Part shown: positions 25,934 through 33,446 of the stretch, piece after piece | Numbering within the stretch: the stretch's first letter is position 1 | Layout: each line of letters begins with the position of its first letter | Origin: Sphingobacteriia bacterium | GTDB taxonomy: Bacteria > Bacteroidota > Bacteroidia > Bacteroidales > UBA7960 | Assembly: GCA_011390575.1 (NCBI GenBank) | Contig: JAABSE010000038.1 | Span: 1-35,013, forward strand | Direction: 5' to 3' | Length of the DNA stretch: 35,013 nt | Program-made: the position numbers and the translations under genes | The notes under the pieces: model-generated | Told to the model about the DNA's origin: nothing | Database searches by the model: none | The model's input: the letters and a program-made list of their open reading frames with translations, nothing else

Positions 25934-27160
25934 TTACTTGTTTAATACATCAAGTGCGCCATACTGGCTGGCCCATGTCCATCCAAAAACGGAAATGTCA
26001 GCTGCATTGGTTTGCTGTCCGGCGAAAATTCCAACGGGTACGTTTCCGGAAGGAAAAATTGAAGGAAGATCTGCTTCAGCTACATCAAAATACACACCGT
26101 CAAAAGTAACATCAGGAGAATCGGCAGGATCATTATCCACTATCTGTCCTTCGTTTATGGCCGTAATCCAGACGTTTTCAAAATGAACGATGGTATTGGG
26201 GTCAATGTTAATAAGATCGGCTGATGATCTTGCATCGGTGTTGGCTATAACAATACCATTCTTCAGGGTATATCCGGCTTCCATAGTTCCTTCAGGACCA
26301 TCGAGCTCGAAGTTGTGGTCTCCGGGGGTAATTACAACAAAATTGTCAAGGGTACCTGCCCATGACTGGTCGGCATCAATGGCGTCATCATTTACGTTCC
26401 AAACAACAGCGTTGGTTACATTTACTGTACCACCAAACCATTCAATACCATCGTCCTGGTTGGAAATAACTTCAACATTTTCAATTACAGTACCATTGCC
26501 AACACCACCCAGGGTAAGACCGTTAATTTCATTTCCGGCACCAATGTTGGTTCCTCCATGACGAATAGAGATATACTTAATTACACCTGAGTTGTCGCCG
26601 GGTTCGTTGCCACCATACAATCCATTGGGGTCGGTGGAGGGGATACCTTCAATCGCAACTTCTACTACATCGCCATCATCGTTGGAGGCAGAAATGGGGG
26701 CTTTACCCAGTATAAGAACTCCACCCCACAAACCATCAATATCGGGCTCAAGATTGGGGCTGCCAAAATTACCAGCTGCGATATCTTCAGGCATGATTTC
26801 GTCAGCAACAGTTGTGAAAATAATCGGAGCATCAGCAGTTCCTTCGGCCATCAGCATTCCTCCACGGGCTATCAGCAGTGCGGTTGCATTGGATCCGGCA
26901 CCTGCCTCACCTTTAATAATTGTACCTGCTTCAATGGTGAGTGTAGCACCGTCTTCAACAGCAATTCTTCCTCCAAGCTGGTAAATACTGTCCTTTGACC
27001 AGGTTGTGTCATCGGTAATATTCTGTGATACAAGTACGACAATGCCTCCCTCTGGCTCTGGCTCTGGCTCTGGCTCCGGATCGGGATCATCGGTACATGC
27101 TGACATGGAAATTGCTAATCCTAACATTAGCATAAACATAAATCGAAATTTGTTAATCAT
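25934..27160 (-). CDS. Surface lipoprotein with predicted beta-helix-like fold
   Basis: This protein of about 408 residues starts at the ATG at 27160. That start gives a compact lipoprotein signal MINKFRFMFMLMLGLAISMS before Cys; an ATG ten codons upstream is also in frame. After the lipidated Cys come acidic TDDPD and a (PE)n linker coded by a hexanucleotide repeat. The body is rich in Gly, Asn, Asp and Ile with repeating turns (IAVEDGATLTIEAGTIIKGE; WGGVLILGKAPIS; DDGIEWFGGTVNVTNAVVWN; DDAIDADQSWAGTLDNFVVI). This is typical of right-handed parallel beta-helix proteins and of a Bacteroidota lipoprotein family often found next to TonB receptors. The receptor gene follows after 117 bp. A role as a substrate-capturing partner is inferred from position only. 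Confidence 0.82.
   Translation of the reverse strand: MINKFRFMFMLMLGLAISMSACTDDPDPEPEPEPEPEGGIVVLVSQNITDDTTWSKDSIYQLGGRIAVEDGATLTIEAGTIIKGEAGAGSNATALLIARGGMLMAEGTADAPIIFTTVADEIMPEDIAAGNFGSPNLEPDIDGLWGGVLILGKAPISASNDDGDVVEVAIEGIPSTDPNGLYGGNEPGDNSGVIKYISIRHGGTNIGAGNEINGLTLGGVGNGTVIENVEVISNQDDGIEWFGGTVNVTNAVVWNVNDDAIDADQSWAGTLDNFVVITPGDHNFELDGPEGTMEAGYTLKNGIVIANTDARSSADLINIDPNTIVHFENVWITAINEGQIVDNDPADSPDVTFDGVYFDVAEADLPSIFPSGNVPVGIFAGQQTNAADISVFGWTWASQYGALDVLNK
27050..27079. repeat. Hexanucleotide tandem repeat coding for the Pro-Glu linker
   Basis: Five consecutive 6-nt units, CTCTGG on the plus strand with the last as CTCCGG, encode the alternating Pro-Glu linker just after the lipidated cysteine. 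Slippage would change linker length in steps of two residues without breaking the frame. Confidence 0.8.
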
Positions 27161-27221
27161 AGTAATTGTTTTTTGAGATTTGATAATCATTGATTAATTA
27201 GGTTGTTTTTTATTTACATGG

Positions 27222-27229
27222 CAAAAGTA
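27222..27229 (-). promoter_or_regulatory. Possible -7 element of the lipoprotein-TonB receptor operon
   Basis: On the minus strand TACTTTTG matches TAnnTTTG and is identical to the element before the gene at 21678. It lies about 60 bp upstream of the lipoprotein start. No matching TTTG is found at 17-20 nt upstream, so the call is tentative. Confidence 0.3.
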
Positions 27230-27627
27230 TCCTTGCAATATTAACCGTGCGTTAAATTGATATTACCAATTGTTTAATTCTGAAAATGCCTTTTTGCGGC
27301 ATAATAAGTTTATATTGATTAATGCAACTTGCTGGATTTTAAAGAAAAAGAGTGTCGGAAGAATTTTAAATGGCGGTTCTTAGCTGTTATGATTTCAGGG
27401 AATTGCTCACCTGTCGAAAGCTTTTATAATGGAAAAAAACGGAAAAGGCAAATGGAAAAGTTTTGTTTGGATGATGTCAGACTTTTAAATATGGTGTTTA
27501 GGCTAACAAAAAGATGTGTTCTAAGATAAAAAGTTGTGATTCATCTTTGTTTTATTGTTAACTTTAAAACTGGAATTCGTAATGGGTTCTGTTTTAAACA
27601 AAAATTTCACAATTTAAATTTTCTGAT
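27230..27627. other. Divergent intergenic region between two lipoprotein genes
   Basis: About 400 bp without a credible gene. The AT content is high. A 66-codon frame at 27329-27529 starts with TTG, has no recognisable motif and is judged accidental. Promoters for the right-hand lipoprotein should lie here, but no consensus pair is clear. Confidence 0.45.
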
Positions 27628-28887
27628 ATGAAAAAATCGATCAAAACTTTAACCCTTCTCTTCGCGGCTTTGTTGTTTTTTACCCAGTGTGAAAAAGAAC
27701 GTGTGACCCAGCCCGCTATGGACAATGAATTTGTAAACACAAAGGATGCAGAGGCTGACGGATGCGTTGTTGTTCAAACCCTTTGGGCCGGTGCCGGACA
27801 GAATGATACCCTCAATGGTACCAATGTGGGTCAGGTTACTACGACACTAACGGGAGATTATTTGTATGTTACTTATGATGTTACGCTTCCATGGGTACTT
27901 ACAGAGGCGCATCTTTGGGTAGGCAATGACCTTAATGATGTTCCCCGGAATGCTGCACCGGGAAGATTTCCATTCAAGGCAACAGTAGACTTTGAAAGCA
28001 GTGTGAGTTTTCAGGTTGACCTGGCAGAACGTGGCATCTATCCTGGTGATATTATTTATGTGGCTGCTCATGGAGTGGTGGTAGGCCTTGAAGGTGATGT
28101 TGTTTTTGAAACCCTGCTTCCGGATGTTGTGGATTACAGTGTTATCTATTTTAAAAACTTTGCGGACAACGGAATCCCCACGCCTCCTCAAAGCTATTTT
28201 CAGATTGAAGTTAGTGAAGGATTCTTGTCTGGCCCGCACAAAGGATGGTGTGTGGATACTTCAATGCCCATAACACAGGAAACCCTGCTCAACGGTATTG
28301 CTTACTCCAGCTACGGAGATTTCCCTGCGGATCTTTTTGATAAACCCGAAAATCTGCCTGCTGTCAATTGGATTATCAACACTGTTGTAGTGGGTGAAGC
28401 GTCTGACGGAGGTTTTGGTGCTTACACCATGGGAGATATTCAAAGAGCCATCTGGATTCTGCTGGAAGATGAGCCTAATCTCAATGTACCCGGAGGGGTT
28501 GGCTCCTCAAGTGCAGATCGGGTCAACGAAATTGTTGAAAATGCCCTGAATGTGGGAGCTGATTTTGTCCCTGAGTGCGACGAACTGGTAGCTATCATAC
28601 TGGTCTCTCCCAATGAGCAGACTACCATTATTGAGTTTCCTTTCCTCTGCGGTGGTGGCAGTGAAACCATCTGGGGTTTTGGTGATTACACCTTTGTTGA
28701 TAACGGTATTGCCCAGAAATGGGGCTGGGTATTTGAAGTAGATTGTTACACCGGAAACGGAGAAAATAACAATGACGGCAATGGTGACGAAAACAACAAT
28801 GGAGGTAATAATGGAAATGGTAATGGAAATAATGGCAACAATGGCAATGGCAACAATGGCAATGGTCAGGGTAAAAAAGGAAAATAA
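27628..28887 (+). CDS. Lipoprotein with thioester-domain-like Cys/Gln motifs and an Asn/Gly-rich tail
   Basis: This protein has 419 residues. The lipoprotein signal is MKKSIKTLTLLFAALLFFTQ followed by Cys21 and EKE. Residues about 45-165 form a beta-rich domain with LPWVLTEAHLWVGNDLNDVP and PGRFPFK, a pattern also seen in other bacterial surface proteins. Residues about 200-320 carry GWCVDTS with Cys208, then LPAVNWIINT, then YTMGDIQRAIWILLEDE with Gln272, then NEIVENALNVG. The order resembles thioester domains of Gram-positive adhesins, where a Cys in [YFL]CV-type motifs forms an internal ester with the Gln of a [hydrophobic]Q..[hydrophobic]W motif. The last 50 residues are nearly all Asn and Gly and end in GKKGK. 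Several other cysteines exist, so disulfides are an alternative. The fold assignment is inference; export and lipidation are well supported. Confidence 0.75.
   Translation: MKKSIKTLTLLFAALLFFTQCEKERVTQPAMDNEFVNTKDAEADGCVVVQTLWAGAGQNDTLNGTNVGQVTTTLTGDYLYVTYDVTLPWVLTEAHLWVGNDLNDVPRNAAPGRFPFKATVDFESSVSFQVDLAERGIYPGDIIYVAAHGVVVGLEGDVVFETLLPDVVDYSVIYFKNFADNGIPTPPQSYFQIEVSEGFLSGPHKGWCVDTSMPITQETLLNGIAYSSYGDFPADLFDKPENLPAVNWIINTVVVGEASDGGFGAYTMGDIQRAIWILLEDEPNLNVPGGVGSSSADRVNEIVENALNVGADFVPECDELVAIILVSPNEQTTIIEFPFLCGGGSETIWGFGDYTFVDNGIAQKWGWVFEVDCYTGNGENNNDGNGDENNNGGNNGNGNGNNGNNGNGNNGNGQGKKGK
28758..28872 (+). repeat. Low-complexity Asn/Gly-coding repeat
   Basis: Imperfect triplet-based repeats of GGN and AAY codons, many as GGCAATGGCAACAATGGC-like units, encode the Asn/Gly tail of the lipoprotein. 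The units are multiples of three, so copy-number change keeps the frame. The tail is probably disordered. Confidence 0.8.
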
Positions 28888-29199
28888 ATCATTGACTTAA
28901 AAAATACATCATTTTGCAACAAGGCGGTCTCAAAGCACTCGCAGGGATTTGAACGTACCATACAGGCTGTCGGGTTACGGGCTGGGTCGTATTGTGTAGG
29001 TTTCTGCTGCAGGTAATAAACAAGCTTTCGGGACTGTCTTGTTGTATTGTATTTGCTCTTGTCAATGTCTGTCTTTTAAGGTAAACACGTTAATTGCTTA
29101 TCTTTGGATGTGTGTTCTAATTAAGCTGCTGATTTTTATACCACCACAGCTTTATTTGTTTCAGAAAAATCCGGAGAAAAGGCCTTTTTGCTATAATAT
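28888..29199. other. Intergenic region before the glycosyltransferase gene
   Basis: These 312 bp hold no credible gene. TATCTTTG at 29099-29106 fits the -7 consensus TAnnTTTG and would give a leader of about 85 nt for the glycosyltransferase gene, but no TTTG lies at a standard distance. A short stretch near 28938-28960 recalls a tRNA T-arm and is discussed among the rejected items. No terminator hairpin is seen after the lipoprotein gene. Confidence 0.4.
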
Positions 29200-30348
29200 A
29201 TGGGGTATAAAATTGCTTATCTGACTTCCAAAGATCCGCATAACCGGAAAGAGTCGTCCGGGGTTTATTTTTTTCAGTCACAAGCCCTGGGCAGGCATTG
29301 CGGAGAAGTAATTTTCCTGGGACCTGTCAGAAGTTTCAGGATTACTGCGCTGAAATGGTTATTTAAATTTGCCGCAAAACTTTTCCGCATACCCATGAAA
29401 GATTCGCATAGCCTGCTTATTTCAGGAATTTACGGGAAGATTTTTTCAAAAAAATTAAATAATCAACACTTCGATTTTATCCTGGCCGATAAATGTTCCA
29501 CAGAAATCGCCTTTTTGCAAACCGATATTCCCATTATATATTCCACTGATGCTACCTTTGAATTGTTGCATGACTATTATCCTCAATATACAGGATTAAC
29601 GAAAAGGACCGTATCACAAGGCCATGCCATTGAACGAAAGGCTATCCAGCGTTCGGCTGTCATTCTATGTGCTACTCAATGGGCTGCCCGTTCGGTAGTG
29701 GATTATTACGGGTATGATTCCGAAAATGTTTTTGTCTTACCCAGGGGTGCCAATTTAGATGAAATACCTTCCCGTGATAGGGTGTTGAAGTATAAACGGA
29801 AACCGGTTTGCCGGTTATTGTTTATGGGAAGCGACTGGAAACGCAAAGGATATGATATCGCTCTGGAAACCATGAAAATTATCAGGAAGCAGGGTGTGCC
29901 GGTAAAACTTACGGTTGCGGGTAGATTACCCTTGGAAAACACAACAGATGATGATGTGGAGATTATATCCTTTATCAACAAAAACACATCGCAGGGGAGG
30001 GCAAAGTTCAATGAATTGTTTTTGAATGCAGATTTTTTTATTTTACCCACACGTGCTGAATCTATGGGGATTGCGCTTTGCGAAGCTTCTGCCTTTGGCC
30101 TGCCTTTGATAGCTTCTGATACCGGAGGCGTTACCGAAATTGTAAAAGATGGCATCAATGGTTTCTCGTTGCACGCAGATTCCCGTCCCGCAGATTATGC
30201 CCGGAAAATTCTCAGTGTGTATAATGATCCGGCAAAGTATAATGATATGGCTGAGGCAAGCCGAAACTATTTTGAGGAGAAACTCAACTGGGATGTGTGG
30301 GCATTGTCATTGAAGCAAATTCTGGATAAACAATTCCGAAAATCCTGA
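29200..30348 (+). CDS. Glycosyltransferase family 4 (GT-B fold)
   Basis: This 382-residue protein is a probable retaining, nucleotide-sugar-dependent transferase acting on the cytoplasmic face of the membrane. The N-terminal half has the acceptor-side Rossmann domain (MGYKIAYLTSKDPHNR, HDYYPQYTGL, VILCATQWAARSVVDYYG). The C-terminal half has RLLFMGSDWKRKGYDIALE and then ADFFILPTRAESMGIALCEA, in which the two Glu residues form the E-x7-E motif of the GT4 family. ASDTGGVTEIVKDGINGF follows. The start ATG sits in an AT-rich leader without a Shine-Dalgarno sequence. The TupA-like gene follows after 18 bp, so the two are probably one operon. The sugar and acceptor cannot be told; surface polysaccharide or glycolipid synthesis is the likely pathway. 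Confidence 0.93.
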   Translation: MGYKIAYLTSKDPHNRKESSGVYFFQSQALGRHCGEVIFLGPVRSFRITALKWLFKFAAKLFRIPMKDSHSLLISGIYGKIFSKKLNNQHFDFILADKCSTEIAFLQTDIPIIYSTDATFELLHDYYPQYTGLTKRTVSQGHAIERKAIQRSAVILCATQWAARSVVDYYGYDSENVFVLPRGANLDEIPSRDRVLKYKRKPVCRLLFMGSDWKRKGYDIALETMKIIRKQGVPVKLTVAGRLPLENTTDDDVEIISFINKNTSQGRAKFNELFLNADFFILPTRAESMGIALCEASAFGLPLIASDTGGVTEIVKDGINGFSLHADSRPADYARKILSVYNDPAKYNDMAEASRNYFEEKLNWDVWALSLKQILDKQFRKS

Positions 30349-30366
30349 TTCTAATGCCTGAAACAG

Positions 30367-31302
30367 ATGAATCTTACGCTTAAAATAGCCCCCTGGGTTT
30401 ATTCCCCATCTTTTCGAAAGTATTATGCTGATCTGAAACTATTCTCCGACCAGCTGTCAGGTTATTCCAGGTTGAGAAAGCTTTTCGAAAAGAAGATGGG
30501 GTATCCGCTGGATTTGAGAAATCCACAGTCTTTTAACCAGAAGGTTGTCTGGAAGAAACTTTTTGACAGAAATCCTCTTTTGACCCTTACTGCTGATAAG
30601 CTCGCCGTGCGCGGCTATATTGAGAATCTTCTCGGGCCAAAAGAAGCCAGCCGGATACTCATCCCCTTGCTCTTCTCTTCCGCTAATCCTGCACAGATTC
30701 CTTTTGATGAACTTCCTGACCGGTTTGTGGTCAAACCCAATCACGGTTGCAAAATGCATATCATTGTCAACGGTGAAAAGGAGAAGAAAAGACAAATGAT
30801 TTTGGATACATCCCGCAACTGGCTCAATACCGCATACGGATTGTTTCATTATGAATGGGCCTATCGTAACATAAAACCCCGTATTATGGTGGAAGAACTG
30901 CTTCAAACTAAGGACGGACAGCTTCCCCGTGATTATAAATTCTATTGCTTTCATGGCAAATGCCGGCTTATCAGAGCCTCCTCCAATCGTTTTGGTAAAG
31001 AGGAGCGTTCAGCCTATTTTGATGTTGACTGGAATCTCTTGCCTGCCTATAACCCCGGTTACGAGCAATCCACCGGTTCAATCATCAGGCCTTTGGTTCT
31101 TGATCAGGCCATTTCTTTGGCCGAAAGGTTATCAGTTGATTTTGATGCCGTAAGAATGGATCTTTATATTGTGGATGACAGACTGTATTTTGGAGAATAT
31201 ACCCATTATGATGCCTCTGGCCTGGCAAGATTTGAACCCACTTCATTTGATTTTGAGCTGGGACAGCATTGGAAACTTGTTCCGCATTACTGGAAGCATT
31301 AA
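30367..31302 (+). CDS. TupA-like ATP-grasp protein
   Basis: This 311-residue protein is of the TupA-like ATP-grasp type, often found in polysaccharide and capsule clusters. TupA itself links amino acid or peptide units in teichuronopeptide. Landmarks are YPLDLRNPQSFNQKVVWKKL, the ATP-grasp segment FVVKPNHGCKMHIIVN, FHYEWAYRNIKPRIMVEELL, PRDYKFYCFHGKCRLI, and the C-terminal metal-binding-like DFDAVRMDLYIVDDRLYFGE. In this family DYKFYCF-type and E-x-lys segments bind nucleotide. No signal peptide is present. It follows the glycosyltransferase gene by 18 bp, which suggests they act together, for example in modifying a surface glycan with an amino-acid-type group. The exact substrate is unknown. 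Confidence 0.88.
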   Translation: MNLTLKIAPWVYSPSFRKYYADLKLFSDQLSGYSRLRKLFEKKMGYPLDLRNPQSFNQKVVWKKLFDRNPLLTLTADKLAVRGYIENLLGPKEASRILIPLLFSSANPAQIPFDELPDRFVVKPNHGCKMHIIVNGEKEKKRQMILDTSRNWLNTAYGLFHYEWAYRNIKPRIMVEELLQTKDGQLPRDYKFYCFHGKCRLIRASSNRFGKEERSAYFDVDWNLLPAYNPGYEQSTGSIIRPLVLDQAISLAERLSVDFDAVRMDLYIVDDRLYFGEYTHYDASGLARFEPTSFDFELGQHWKLVPHYWKH

Positions 31303-31341
31303 TTCCTGACTGTTTGAAAAGGGTAGGATTCGGTGCAGAAA

Positions 31342-32439
31342 TCAATATTTGTGTTGTCCGTTGAGTAAAAATTCGCAAAAACGAATCAGGGGTTTTTTTA
31401 GCCTTCCGGGGATGAGTCCGGATTTTTTTGTTTTTTCGATGGCTATCAGGGCAGTGTTCCAGCGTTTGTAGGGGTATTGAAGAAATCCGGTAGTTTCTTC
31501 GCATGATTTCATGCTGTCGGCACCCAGGGCATCTTTAAATATTTTCAGCCCCCGGTGATTGGTTTGGATGCCTCCCAGGTTGTAATAAGAAAATTCTTTA
31601 TCACACAAATATTCAGTGCCTTTAAAATAAAGAAAGGCCGGAGCATTGATTTTATACCCTTTAGGGTGTGTCCCCATAAAAATTCCGTAGGCCCTGCGTT
31701 GATAGGCAAAAACGAACTGAATGCTTAGCGGTTTTCCCTGTTTTTCAGCCACAAAAATCAGGGCGGCACCTTTCAGAAGTAACCGGTTCATCTCTGTTTC
31801 GTAAAAGAGGGGAAGGAAAAAATGATTGTAAGGGCCGTAACCTTTGGCATTTCTCCGCTTATACGTTTCTTTTATGAGGCTGAGAAGTTCCGTCACCATG
31901 GCGGGCTCTTGCGTAGCACGGAAAACCATACCTTCCCGGCCCGCTTTTCTTGCTCTGCGCCTCAGGTCCGGCTTGAACCGGCCAAGGATTATCTCTTTGC
32001 CAAGGGTAAGGTCAAAAAAGTATTCCGTTCGTGGATGCAGATAATATTTCCCTGGCGTTGTGCCATGCGGAATTTCATTGTAATGATGGAGATCATAGGA
32101 TTTTAGGGTAAGCCTGGCATAACCCCACTGAATACTGTAGTCATACAGTGCTTTTTTGCAGGCTGCATCCAGAGCCTCTCTGTGCCCGGGAAGCATGGCA
32201 AAGCCCGAGTAAAACAACAGCTGACGACCGTTGCCTTTTTTTATGGGAATATCAAGCCCTGCCAGCATGGCCACAAGTTGGTTGCCGGAATAAAAATAAA
32301 GAAAAACAGGATGTCTGTTCTGGTGGGATTGAGCAACAGCCTCTACCCAAACCCGGCTAAGGAATAAACTGCCATCACATTGGATAAGTTCCCGATCCCA
32401 TTGGTCTGCGGGATCTTTTCTCACTACCGTAATATTCAT
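31342..32439 (-). CDS. FemAB/BioF2-like GNAT-fold acyltransferase
   Basis: This protein has about 365 residues from the ATG at 32439; a TTG 16 codons upstream is in frame but less likely. The pattern FKPDLRRRARKAGREGMVFR in the middle, with the preceding aromatic TEYFFDLTL, is the hallmark of BioF2-like/FemAB-type GNAT-fold proteins (Acetyltransf_6). KETYKRRNAKGYGP, GAALIFVAEKQGKPLSIQFV and YNLGGIQTNHRGLKIFKDAL complete the second GNAT lobe. Such proteins transfer acyl or aminoacyl groups to wall or exopolysaccharide precursors. It converges with the TupA-like gene (39-bp gap), and the TPR gene lies 131 bp upstream on the same strand. The substrate is not known. Confidence 0.85.
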   Translation of the reverse strand: MNITVVRKDPADQWDRELIQCDGSLFLSRVWVEAVAQSHQNRHPVFLYFYSGNQLVAMLAGLDIPIKKGNGRQLLFYSGFAMLPGHREALDAACKKALYDYSIQWGYARLTLKSYDLHHYNEIPHGTTPGKYYLHPRTEYFFDLTLGKEIILGRFKPDLRRRARKAGREGMVFRATQEPAMVTELLSLIKETYKRRNAKGYGPYNHFFLPLFYETEMNRLLLKGAALIFVAEKQGKPLSIQFVFAYQRRAYGIFMGTHPKGYKINAPAFLYFKGTEYLCDKEFSYYNLGGIQTNHRGLKIFKDALGADSMKSCEETTGFLQYPYKRWNTALIAIEKTKKSGLIPGRLKKPLIRFCEFLLNGQHKY

Positions 32440-32570
32440 CCTTACAAGATTAAGGGATGGAGCAGGAAATCTTAAGGATACCTCCAATCTGAAACGCAGG
32501 GGTGTGTGACTGGGATTAATCTTCTTGAAGAACAGAATGGGATATATAAATTTTTCCGACTCTGATTGTA

Positions 32571-33323
32571 CTAATCATCCAAATCAAACTCTTCTATTTC
32601 GTCATCCTCTGTGCGATTGGCATCTTCGTCTACATCGTAATCGTCGCTTTCGAGTTCAGCATCTGCAGAGTGAGTTTCTTGTTTGAAAATATCAGCATCC
32701 ATAGCACGAATTTTCTTCACCTCTTTTTCCGCTTCGGCTTTTTTTCCCATTTCAATGAGCACTTCGGCTTTCAGCAATAAAGCTATCATCGATTTGGGGT
32801 TGAACTTCAGGGCGATATTAACAAATTCGAAAGCTGCTTTCTGTTCTTTGTTGAAATAGGCTGCCATGGCTTTTCCTACCCAGGCTTCGAAGCATTTGTT
32901 ATCAATATCAATGCATTTTTCAAAACACTGAGCTGCTCTTTTGTAGTCTTTGGAAGCCAGAAAAGTACCGCCCAAATCGTAGTACAGGTCATGTCTGTCT
33001 CCGGCCAGTTCTATGGCTTTTTCCAGATCGTTTACGGCTTCTTCATAGTTTTCTTCACCTCCGTAGCATAAAGCCCTGGTATGATAGTATTTGAAATCAT
33101 TGGGATCCAATTCCAGTAAAGATTCCAGATGCTCAATGGCCTGGGCGTATTCTTTCTTGCGCAGCAGGCAGGCAGCTTGTCCGTATAAGGCCTCTGTCTG
33201 GCTGCTGCCCTCTTCTTCAACAGAAGAGAATAATCCTTCTGCTCCATCAAAGTCTCGCTTGTCAAACTTTTTCCAGGCTTGCTCCAATAGTTTACTCGTG
33301 TCTGTATTAGCGGTTTTTGTCAT
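32571..33323 (-). CDS. Tetratricopeptide-repeat protein with acidic C-terminus
   Basis: This is a 250-residue protein without signal peptide, probably cytoplasmic. It has about five to six TPR units between residues 10 and 190, such as ALYGQAACLLRKKEYAQAIE, DFKYYHTRALCYGGEENYEE and DLYYDLGGTFLASKDYKRAA. TPRs mediate protein-protein contacts. The last 45 or so residues are strongly acidic (DAELESDDYDVDEDANRTED, DDEIEEFDLDD). The gene is divergent from asnB, 123 bp away. A partner cannot be deduced; the acidic tail may bind basic proteins or nucleic-acid-binding factors. Confidence 0.88.
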   Translation of the reverse strand: MTKTANTDTSKLLEQAWKKFDKRDFDGAEGLFSSVEEEGSSQTEALYGQAACLLRKKEYAQAIEHLESLLELDPNDFKYYHTRALCYGGEENYEEAVNDLEKAIELAGDRHDLYYDLGGTFLASKDYKRAAQCFEKCIDIDNKCFEAWVGKAMAAYFNKEQKAAFEFVNIALKFNPKSMIALLLKAEVLIEMGKKAEAEKEVKKIRAMDADIFKQETHSADAELESDDYDVDEDANRTEDDEIEEFDLDD

Positions 33324-33446
33324 GCGGTATTTTAAAACAGGTTGGTATTTAACTGTGCGGCTAAATTATAAAAACACAGCATTAAAAAAAACTTTTTTCA
33401 ATTTTAAATATCGGCTTTTCTTACTTTTACAGATAAAACTACGAAT

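Noticed and set aside
28938-28960. A stretch that on the minus strand reads like a tRNA T-arm (GTTCAAATCCCTGCGAG), hinting at an integration-site remnant
   Set aside because: The 5' half of the T-stem does not pair with the 3' half, no acceptor or anticodon arm is found, and no integrase or mobile element lies nearby. Chance similarity is more likely.
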